From Flavobacteriaceae bacterium (lineage in GTDB: Bacteria; Bacteroidota; Bacteroidia; Flavobacteriales; Flavobacteriaceae), in the NCBI GenBank assembly GCA_013001365.1, contig JABDMQ010000211.1, forward strand, positions 1-9,361: 9,361 nucleotides of DNA. The letters are read 5' to 3'. The notes under the pieces were generated by a model. It did not search any database. It was not told the origin of the DNA and was given only the letters and a program-made list of their open reading frames with translations. Made by a program: the position numbers and the translations under genes. Positions 1 to 5,386 of this stretch are shown here, piece by piece. The stretch's first letter is position 1. Every line of letters begins with the position of its first letter.

Positions 1-120
1 ATGTAAAGTAGTTGCAACAACGTACATTGGGCGTTTCATTTCATCTTGAGCAAAAAGTGCGGTACTAAATAGCAATAGCATTGTAAGGAATACAATACTT
101 AATCGGTTGGTTGTCTTCAT
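1..120 (-). CDS. Secreted protein, N-terminal fragment (gene runs off the left edge)
   Basis: Forty codons read on the minus strand from an ATG at 120-118 with no stop before the window edge. The N-terminus is a clear Sec signal peptide: positive residues (MKTTNR), a hydrophobic core of about 15 residues, then a likely cleavage after ALFA before QDEMKR. The visible mature part (QDEMKRPMYVVATTLH) is too short for me to assign a family. It is preceded by a 215-bp noncoding stretch with its own candidate promoter, so it is probably transcribed separately from the MmcQ/YjbR gene upstream, although it is on the same strand. The product should be exported to the periplasm or outer membrane; function is unknown from what is visible. 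Confidence 0.8.
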   Translation of the reverse strand, partial: MKTTNRLSIVFLTMLLLFSTALFAQDEMKRPMYVVATTLH

Positions 121-163
121 AATTTCAAATTTTAAATTAGTATATAATTGGTTAATAAATTAC

Positions 164-192
164 AATTTAATATTTGGAGCAATGATTGTCAA
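164..192 (-). promoter_or_regulatory. Candidate promoter for the secreted-protein gene at 1-120
   Basis: Read on the minus strand, TTGACA (192-187) is followed after exactly 17 bp by TAAATT (169-164), about 44 bases before the ATG at 120. This is a good general sigma-70 layout. It fits the Bacteroidota consensus (TTG, 17-23 bp, TAnnTTTG) only partly, since the -7 box reads TAAATTG. In such AT-rich DNA a chance match is possible. Confidence 0.3.
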
Positions 193-234
193 TAAAATAT
201 CAACTAAGGGAATAATTTTTTGATAAGAAGCATT

Positions 235-265
235 TCAATATACAAAATATTTTGTAATAAATTGA
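235..265. repeat. AT-rich perfect palindrome with flanking inverted arms
   Basis: Positions 241-256 read TACAAAATATTTTGTA, a perfect 16-bp palindrome. It is flanked by TCAAT (235-239) and ATTGA (261-265), which also pair, so the whole element is an interrupted inverted repeat of about 31 bp. It lies between the stop of the MmcQ/YjbR gene and the candidate promoter of the gene at 1-120. It could be an operator for a dimeric regulator, or a weak transcript-end hairpin for the minus-strand operon. The rest of 121-335 is AT-rich with no ORF that I can support. Confidence 0.4.
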
Positions 266-335
266 TTATTAAAATTGCTCAATAAACGACTACTTTGTCT
301 CTAAGGATTAACTTACTTTTAAAATTAGATAGAAT

Positions 336-695
336 TTACAATTGTTCTCGAAGTTTCTTAGTCATACCCTTAACTACCATATCATAGGAATGATCAATAA
401 GATCTAGTACAAAATTGTGGTTAAGTTCGCCCTTATAAATATCTACAGTATTCCAATGTTTATTACTTACATAAGGACCTGCGTAAATGCTTTCATACTG
501 TTCCCTTAATTCAACAGTTCTATCAGGATCACATTTTAGCATCATTGAGGCTTCACCGTTTTCCCACTTTTTTAGTGGAAATAAGGCAAACATTTTTCCC
601 AAAACCTTAAACACCAACGTATGGTCATCAAATGGAAAATCTTCGGTTGCTTTATTTTTTGCTAAACAGTGTTCACGAAGCTGTTCGATATTCAT
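336..695 (-). CDS. MmcQ/YjbR family protein
   Basis: A 119-residue protein matching the small MmcQ/YjbR family (often labelled DNA-binding, with a CyaY-like or double-wing fold) along its whole length. Visible family features are FPFDDHTLVFKV near residues 20-31, the GKMFAL strand at 33-38, LKCDP at 53-57 followed by the ELREQY helix, NKHWNTV at 78-84, and the C-terminal helix DHSYDMVVKGMTKKLR. The length is normal and there is no signal peptide, so the protein is cytoplasmic. The ATG at 695-693 overlaps the TGA of the DUF4230 gene by four bases (ATGA at 695-692 on the minus strand), which supports this start and suggests translational coupling as the last gene of the operon. The molecular role is not well established; DNA binding is a family-level annotation that I cannot confirm from sequence. 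Confidence 0.93.
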   Translation of the reverse strand: MNIEQLREHCLAKNKATEDFPFDDHTLVFKVLGKMFALFPLKKWENGEASMMLKCDPDRTVELREQYESIYAGPYVSNKHWNTVDIYKGELNHNFVLDLIDHSYDMVVKGMTKKLREQL

Positions 696-1300
696 TTTTC
701 TAATTTCTTCGGTTTTTCCTCAATCTCTAAAGCAGAATAATCCAATTTCCATCCAATAGTTTCCACTATGGTTTCAATTAATGAAATGGTTTCTAAAGCT
801 TCTTTCTGAGCTATTTGGATCAAACCGCTTTCAGGTATTTTTTCCTGAATGTGTTGTTTAGCTTCCTGGTGCAATCCAGTTAGATCTGAAGCTTCAAATT
901 TATTGAAATAACCGTCTGATTTATCGTAGTAATTTAAATCAGTTTCTATTGATAAAATTTCTGGTTGTGGAAAATGTTCTAAAAAGATCTTTTTATTGTC
1001 TTTATCTGCTTTCAATTGAATCTTCGAAAGATCATATCCTATATGTGCTTTGGCATTAATTACTACCAGTGCTTTCTTTTTACTTGTAATCATTTTCAAA
1101 AAGCGCTCTTTGACATCTTCATAATGATAAATTTCAGCAAAATCACCTTCAACGGTGATAAATTTGCACACGCTTCGGATTTTTTCAAGTAATATAACCG
1201 ATTGCGAGTTTGCCAATCTTTTCTGTTGTGCGCTTTTCAAATAAGTAACAACTCCTATAGTAGCTATAATTCCAATGATGATTCCTAAGAATGCCTCCAT
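692..1300 (-). CDS. DUF4230 domain protein, N-terminally membrane-anchored
   Basis: A 202-residue protein with one hydrophobic segment at residues 3-20 (FLGIIIGIIATIGVVTY) followed by basic residues, so it is most likely an N-anchored inner-membrane protein. The remainder matches DUF4230: the strand-rich block SVILLEKIRSVCKFITVEGDFAEIYHYED (about 34-62), INAKAHIGYDLSKI (81-94), the PQPEILS strand (111-117), and a long C-terminal helical part that ends in a charged EEKPKKLEK tail. The ATG at 1300 lies five bases after the cyclase stop and the stop overlaps the next ATG, so the gene is inside the operon. The function of DUF4230 is unknown. The family is frequent in Bacteroidota and its position after the cyclase gene gives no strong clue. 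Confidence 0.92.
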   Translation of the reverse strand: MEAFLGIIIGIIATIGVVTYLKSAQQKRLANSQSVILLEKIRSVCKFITVEGDFAEIYHYEDVKERFLKMITSKKKALVVINAKAHIGYDLSKIQLKADKDNKKIFLEHFPQPEILSIETDLNYYDKSDGYFNKFEASDLTGLHQEAKQHIQEKIPESGLIQIAQKEALETISLIETIVETIGWKLDYSALEIEEKPKKLEK

Positions 1301-1305
1301 TTAAT

Positions 1306-2052
1306 TTACAATTTGTTTTGTGCTTGTTCTATTTTATATAAGATTGGCTTACTAGGAGAAGCATTGTTCTCGATCGGTGCGATTTGGAGATTCAAGATAT
1401 AACTCCCATCTTTAACTTTATTTGGAACATAGATCAGTTCTGTGATAGTGCAATCTTTTCTTAATTCTCCTTCAACATTCCAAAACGCCTTATGAGACAA
1501 TAATTTACCTTCGTCTTTCTCCTTATCTACACTGGGCTGGTCGATTAAGAAATGCTTTATTCCGCGTTGCCTGGCCATATCCATCACATCTGGTTCGACA
1601 TAGGGCCAATTTGTATTTGAGTATTGCCTGCTCTTTTTTTCTTTTGTGTTAGGCATGGTCCTAATAATCAAGGCTTCTGGTTTCTTCTGTTTGAGTAACA
1701 ATTGGACTTGCTTCTTTGAAATGATCATATCGTCACCTTTTTTCTCGGGTGCCACAGTGATCAATTCTGCCCTAAAAAAGAATTGTTTCAAGCACTTATT
1801 GATACTTGGTCCGTTTTCTATTATATGCCCCACAGTTTCAGTATGCGTGCCATGGGCATGTGGATTAATCGTCCATGTATTGAAATTAACCTGGTCACCA
1901 TTATCGACGCTCAAAACCTTCTTGATCTTCGGTTCTTCAATATACCAAGCATTCACATTTTCCCCTGAAGCTTGTATTGGTATTGAAATGTCCAGAGGCT
2001 TGGCAAGATCTATATTATAAGCCTTGTTATTTAATCTGATGGTACTATTCAA
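1306..2052 (-). CDS. Cyclase-family (kynurenine formamidase-like) metal-dependent hydrolase
   Basis: A 248-residue protein of the cyclase superfamily (PF04199, which includes KynB-type arylformamidases). Family features seen are LAKPLDISIPI near the N-terminus, the metal-site region PHAHGTHTETVGH at residues 64-76, EALIIRTMPN in the middle, and FLIDQPSVDKEKDEGKLLSHKAFW, which corresponds to the usual D-x-x-S-x-D and histidine segment. The signature H-x-G-T-H-x-D-x-P-x-H reads A-H-G-T-H-T-E-T-V-G-H here, so the first His, the Asp and the Pro differ, and substrate or metal use may differ from KynB. No signal peptide, so it is cytoplasmic. The start is a TTG at 2052-2050, two bases after the hemW stop; there is no in-frame ATG or GTG ahead of the conserved region and an in-frame TAA lies four codons upstream. 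I would not call it kynB: no other tryptophan-degradation gene is present. Confidence 0.88.
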   Translation of the reverse strand: MNSTIRLNNKAYNIDLAKPLDISIPIQASGENVNAWYIEEPKIKKVLSVDNGDQVNFNTWTINPHAHGTHTETVGHIIENGPSINKCLKQFFFRAELITVAPEKKGDDMIISKKQVQLLLKQKKPEALIIRTMPNTKEKKSRQYSNTNWPYVEPDVMDMARQRGIKHFLIDQPSVDKEKDEGKLLSHKAFWNVEGELRKDCTITELIYVPNKVKDGSYILNLQIAPIENNASPSKPILYKIEQAQNKL

Positions 2053-2054
2053 TT

Positions 2055-3188
2055 CTATTTCAATTTAAATAATTCTGAGGCAATGCCATCACAGAGGAAT
2101 TTACCTTTTTTTGTTACCCCTAATTTATCATCTTCAATATACAACAATTGTTGATCCACGTATTTCTTTGACTGTCGTAATAGATAGTTTTTCATGTCCT
2201 CACCAAAATCGATTTCAATTTTTTCCAAGGAAACGCCCCAAACTGTGCGCAGTCCGGTCATTACACGTTCATTGAACTTGTCGTTAATAGACAAGGATTC
2301 ACATTGAGAAGGCAATGTGTCTTTTGCAAGCGCAGTTATGTATTTGCTATTGTTCTTAATGTTCCAGGATCTTTGTTCTCCATTATATGAGTGTGCTGAT
2401 GGGCCTATTCCTATATATGATCTGCCTTGCCAATAAGCAGAATTGTTCTTGCTGAAAAACCCTTCTTTGCCAAAATTGGACAATTCATAATGAATGAAGT
2501 CATTTTTTTCTAACATCTCCACTAGTATAAGGAATTGTTCTTCCACCTTTTCTTCATCTACCTCTTCTATAATGCCTTTCCTTATAAAAGATTCCAGTGC
2601 TGTTCTTGGCTCGATTGTAAGTGCATAACTCGAAATATGAGGCAATTCATAGGACAACGCAATATCGATATTTTCTTGCCAACGTTTATTGCTCGCACCT
2701 GGTATTCCATAGATCAAGTCTATAGAAATGTTTTCGAAGTACTCACTAGCTATGTCTAAACAAGATTTGGCTTCTTGTGAATCATGTGCCCTATTCATAA
2801 GCTTCAGGTCTTCATTAAAAAAAGATTGAATTCCTATACTCAACCGATTGATCCGTGAATTTGTTAAGTCCTTTATTCGTTTTTGAGTAAGGTCATCCGG
2901 ATTGGCTTCAAGAGTGATTTCAGGAACATCAGTTACTTTATAATTCTGATGAACCGCATCTATCAATAATTGTAATTCATCATTTGTCAAAAGTGACGGT
3001 GTTCCACCGCCGAAATATAGAGTATCTACAACTATATTCGAGATCTCATTCTTTCGTAATTCTATTTCCTTGACAAGGGCTTGAATCAGTTCATCCTTTT
3101 TCTTCAATGAGGTCGAAAAATGAAAATCACAATAGTAACAAGCTTGTTTACAAAAGGGTATGTGGATATAAATACCAGCGATAGCGAT
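2055..3188 (-). CDS. hemW: HemW, radical SAM heme chaperone (start codon non-canonical)
   Basis: A HemN-like radical SAM protein of the HemW type, thought to bind heme and a [4Fe-4S] cluster and pass heme to respiratory enzymes; older databases call it oxygen-independent coproporphyrinogen III oxidase. Counting from 3188 the frame gives 377 residues, the usual length. It reads AGIYIHIPFCKQACYYCDF, with cluster ligands C13, C17 and C20, then GGGTPS (60-65), EANPDD, NRLSIGIQSFF, DLIYGIPG, HISSYALTIEP, HYELSNF, YWQGRSYIGIGPSAHS and the C-terminal HemN_C region (MTGLRTVWGVS). There is no ATG, GTG, TTG or CTG between the upstream in-frame stop and this N-terminus. Candidate starts are ATC at 3188 (forming TAATC with the ruvC stop) or ATC at 3182. 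The first conventional start, TTG at 3107, would delete the cluster motif. A -1 slip from ruvC is an alternative. Coordinates cover the conserved protein; the exact initiation point is uncertain. Confidence 0.85.
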   Translation of the reverse strand: MAIAGIYIHIPFCKQACYYCDFHFSTSLKKKDELIQALVKEIELRKNEISNIVVDTLYFGGGTPSLLTNDELQLLIDAVHQNYKVTDVPEITLEANPDDLTQKRIKDLTNSRINRLSIGIQSFFNEDLKLMNRAHDSQEAKSCLDIASEYFENISIDLIYGIPGASNKRWQENIDIALSYELPHISSYALTIEPRTALESFIRKGIIEEVDEEKVEEQFLILVEMLEKNDFIHYELSNFGKEGFFSKNNSAYWQGRSYIGIGPSAHSYNGEQRSWNIKNNSKYITALAKDTLPSQCESLSINDKFNERVMTGLRTVWGVSLEKIEIDFGEDMKNYLLRQSKKYVDQQLLYIEDDKLGVTKKGKFLCDGIASELFKLK

Positions 3189-3742
3189 TATTTTTTTATT
3201 CGTTTTTCATTCTGTTTTACAAAAGCATCCCAACCAGTATAACTCTTGCCCACAGTTGGTTTTCCAAGATTATAAAAATGACAAACAGCTGCAGCAAGAC
3301 CATCGGTAGCATCCAGGTTCTTCGGCAACTCCTTAAGAGCTAGCATTCCTTGAAGCATTTTAGCTACTTGTTCCTTGCTTGCATTACCATTACCAGTAAT
3401 TGCCATTTTAATCTTCTTTGGCAGATATTCAGTTATTGGAATCTGTCGCGATAATCCGGCCGCCATGGCAACACCTTGAGCACGACCTAGTTTCAGCATG
3501 CTTTGTACGTTCTTGCCATAAAAAGGTGCTTCAATGGCAATTTCATCTGGATGATGCGTTTCGATGAGTTGTATGGTGCGTTCAAAAATCAATTTAAGCT
3601 TAACGTAATGGTCGCTATATTTCTTGAGATTGAGTTCATTGAGTTGCATGAACTCCATTTTCTTATCTACCACCTTTATCAGTCCAAAACCCATTATAGT
3701 GGTTCCTGGATCAATCCCTAATATGATGAGTTCCTTCGCCAT
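3188..3742 (-). CDS. ruvC: RuvC, Holliday junction resolvase
   Basis: A 184-residue crossover-junction endonuclease that acts with RuvAB to cut Holliday junctions in recombinational repair. The RNase H-like catalytic acidic residues are all present: D11 in ILGIDPGTT, E71 in IAIEAPFYG, and D144 and D147 in LDATDGLAAA. YGKNVQSMLKLGRAQG and TEYLPKKIKMAITGNGNASKEQV are also typical. I place the start at the ATG at 3742-3740, which forms TGATG with the stop of the preceding beta-barrel gene; an in-frame TTG six codons further upstream lies inside that gene and adds residues not expected in the family. The C-terminus is lysine-rich (NEKRIKK). The last codons ATA AAA AAA TAA form a perfect -1 slippery heptamer directly before the stop, leading into the hemW frame. 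Cytoplasmic. Confidence 0.95.
   Translation of the reverse strand: MAKELIILGIDPGTTIMGFGLIKVVDKKMEFMQLNELNLKKYSDHYVKLKLIFERTIQLIETHHPDEIAIEAPFYGKNVQSMLKLGRAQGVAMAAGLSRQIPITEYLPKKIKMAITGNGNASKEQVAKMLQGMLALKELPKNLDATDGLAAAVCHFYNLGKPTVGKSYTGWDAFVKQNEKRIKK
3191..3197 (-). other. A AAA AAA slippery heptamer at the ruvC stop, leading into hemW
   Basis: On the minus strand the ruvC frame reads ATA AAA AAA TAA, so seven A residues (3197-3191) form an X XXY YYZ heptamer in the correct phase immediately before the stop (3190-3188). A -1 slip, or transcriptional insertion of one A, would read on as ATA ATC GCT ATC GCT GGT, which is the hemW frame. A modest 5-bp stem, GGTAT (3176-3172) with ATACC (3161-3157), begins 14 nt downstream; no strong pseudoknot is evident. 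The heptamer is seen directly; use for frameshifting is inference. Confidence 0.4.
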
Positions 3743-4386
3743 CAATCGCAATATTGACAACCACTCAATGAAACTGAAACTCCAAGACTTACCGTAAAAA
3801 GATTCCCTCGAAATGCCCCAAAACCTTCTTGAGGTGGGTCATAGGTCTTATCCCCAGCCAAGGCGTATATATATGATAGGTCTGTATAAATAGAAACTGT
3901 TTGGGTTATTCCATAATGCAATTCTAAACCTCCAAGCAGATTAACATAGGTTTGTTTATTCTCCGTGAAACTTCCAAGTGGTTTCATAAAGGTTATACCA
4001 GGTCCAATATGTGCAACGACGCCAAAATGAGGCGGTAAGAACGATATTTTTTCAGTAGGGTCGTATACAAGTTGTGCATTTAGTCTCGTATAATTCGTCT
4101 TGAATTCTGGAGTTCCATCTGTGTTGGTAAAACGATTGTACCCAAAGTCAAGTTTCGCTCCAAGATCTCCCTTGAACATGTGCTGTACACCAAGATTTAT
4201 GGATGGGAAATTAACAGATTTCGGTTCATATGGATTTACAAGCCCCGTATTCTCAGGAAAATTTACACCAAAAGCCAATTGAAATTTCCATTTACTGGTC
4301 TCACTTTGTGATAAGCCGCTCAGGGTGATCGAGCAAAATATCAGTAGGCTTAATGCTGAAGTGAATTTTCTTGAAAGAGATACCAT
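3742..4386 (-). CDS. Outer-membrane beta-barrel protein, first gene of the ruvC-hemW operon
   Basis: A 214-residue exported protein. Residues 1-26 form a Sec signal peptide (basic MVSLSRK, hydrophobic core SALSLLIFCSITLSG, cleavage near GLS/QSE). The mature part is a run of amphipathic strands separated by turns, for example FQLAFGVNFP, INLGVQHMF, GAKLDFGYNRF, RLNAQLVYDP, HFGVVAHIGPGITF, VNLLGGLELHYGI, SIYTDLSYIYALAG and FTVSLGVSVSLSG, as expected for an eight-strand OmpA/OmpX-like porin family barrel. Instead of ending on an aromatic residue it continues with CQYCD, an unusual C-terminal CxxC. The TGA overlaps the ruvC ATG as TGATG. The ATG at 4386 is 28 bp from the divergent start. The ligand or role is unknown; its place next to ruvC may only reflect operon history. 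Confidence 0.88.
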   Translation of the reverse strand: MVSLSRKFTSALSLLIFCSITLSGLSQSETSKWKFQLAFGVNFPENTGLVNPYEPKSVNFPSINLGVQHMFKGDLGAKLDFGYNRFTNTDGTPEFKTNYTRLNAQLVYDPTEKISFLPPHFGVVAHIGPGITFMKPLGSFTENKQTYVNLLGGLELHYGITQTVSIYTDLSYIYALAGDKTYDPPQEGFGAFRGNLFTVSLGVSVSLSGCQYCD

Positions 4387-4414
4387 GTCGCAATAATAGT
4401 TTTAATTTGTGGGC

Positions 4415-5386
4415 ATGTACTATGCGTTACCTTACAAAACTAAACAATTCTTTTTTGTACTTATCAAATTGACCATTGTTGCAGGTGCCGCTTATTTCAT
4501 TTATGAAAAATTGATTACTAACGGAGAATTGGATTTTCTTGTTTTTGTTGATTTTTTATCAAAAAAGGACGTTTTTACACCAAAAAGTATCATTTTCTTG
4601 CTGTTTTTGACCATTTTCAACTGGTTTTTTGAAATTTTGAAATGGAAGGAATTAGTAGGTTACATTAAGAAAATCACTTTTTTGGAGTCTTCAAAACAAA
4701 GCTTCGGTGCTCTTACCGCTTCTCTTTTTACCCCAAATAGAATAGGAGAATATGGGGCAAAAGCAATCTATTTCGCCCAAAGATTCAGAAAACGCATATT
4801 GTTATTGAACCTTCTCGGGAATATATCACAGATGGGCATGACCGTGATATTCGGTGTTATTGGACTTTTTTATTTCATAACTACTTATGATGTTACAATA
4901 TCCTATTACCGATTATCGAGATTTGGCATGGTGATTCTTGTTGTTGCAGTGCTCTTTACATTTGGAATTTCCCAGAATAAATTCAAGATAAAGGGGTTTT
5001 CAATTGAGCGTGTTTTTAAATTCGTACAAGAAATTCCAATCCAGAAAAAAGTAAAGATTCTATTATATTCATGTATTCGCTATGCGATATTTTCGTTTCA
5101 GTTCTATTTCTTGCTATCCCTCTTCAATACAGAATTAAGTTATTTGCAAGCAATGATCGGTATCTCAAGTATGTATTTGCTTTCTTCAGTGGTGCCTACG
5201 CTTTTTCTTTTCGATGTCGTGATCAAAGGAGGTGTGGCAGTTTACATATTCGGATTGATGGGAATCAATGAATTATTAGTGCTTTGTATCGTTACATTGA
5301 TGTGGACCCTGAATTTTGTTCTTCCATCCATAATTGGAGGTTATCATGTCCTGAACTTTAACTATTTACCCGAAAACGACGAATGA
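4415..5386 (+). CDS. Lysylphosphatidylglycerol synthase TM-region (MprF flippase-like) membrane protein
   Basis: A polytopic inner-membrane protein of 323 residues from the ATG at 4415. It has about seven or eight hydrophobic segments, including TIVAGAAYFIY, IIFLLFLTIFNWFF, MGMTVIFGVIGLFYFI, MVILVVAVLFTFGI and repeated segments in the C-terminal third. The most conserved part, SLFTPNRIGEYGAKAI (about residues 104-118), is the P-x-R-x-G-E motif of the MprF/LPG-synthase transmembrane family (PF03706), which is linked to lipid translocation. The cytoplasmic aminoacyl-transferase domain of full MprF is absent, so lysyl-lipid synthesis is not implied. A GTG at 4409 is in frame two codons earlier; I prefer the ATG. 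A weak promoter-like TTG-N23-TAGTTTTA lies at 4371-4404. The stop overlaps the glycosyltransferase ATG by four bases, suggesting the pair acts together on a glycolipid or lipid-linked sugar. Confidence 0.88.
   Translation: MYYALPYKTKQFFFVLIKLTIVAGAAYFIYEKLITNGELDFLVFVDFLSKKDVFTPKSIIFLLFLTIFNWFFEILKWKELVGYIKKITFLESSKQSFGALTASLFTPNRIGEYGAKAIYFAQRFRKRILLLNLLGNISQMGMTVIFGVIGLFYFITTYDVTISYYRLSRFGMVILVVAVLFTFGISQNKFKIKGFSIERVFKFVQEIPIQKKVKILLYSCIRYAIFSFQFYFLLSLFNTELSYLQAMIGISSMYLLSSVVPTLFLFDVVIKGGVAVYIFGLMGINELLVLCIVTLMWTLNFVLPSIIGGYHVLNFNYLPENDE
4435..4468 (-). promoter_or_regulatory. Bacteroidota-type promoter for the beta-barrel-ruvC-hemW operon
   Basis: On the minus strand TTTG (4468-4465) is followed after 22 bp by TAGTTTTG (4442-4435), an exact match to the Bacteroidota -7 consensus TAnnTTTG with an acceptable -33 TTG spacing. 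Transcription would start near 4429, giving a leader of roughly 40 nt before the ATG at 4386. The whole promoter lies within codons 7-18 of the divergent MprF-like gene, because the gap between the two start codons is only 28 bp. Confidence 0.5.

Noticed and set aside
487..759. Plus-strand reading frame of 90 codons opposite the MmcQ/YjbR gene
   Set aside because: A shadow of two well-supported overlapping genes on the other strand, rich in Ser and Phe as expected for an antisense frame.
1646..2020. Antisense reading frame of 124 codons opposite the cyclase gene
   Set aside because: Composition is unlike a real protein, it has no recognisable domain, and it lies wholly opposite a well-supported gene.
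2055..3107. HemW starting at TTG 3107 (350 residues)
   Set aside because: The conserved cluster motif CKQACYYC and the IHIPF strand are encoded in frame immediately upstream, so this start would produce a truncated, non-functional radical SAM protein.
2055..3188. hemW as a pseudogene
   Set aside because: The frame is open over the full usual length with all motifs intact; only the initiation codon is unusual, so decay is not shown.
3743..3760. RuvC start at TTG 3760
   Set aside because: It would add six residues lying inside the preceding gene; the ATG at 3742 forms a TGATG overlap and gives the usual RuvC N-terminus.
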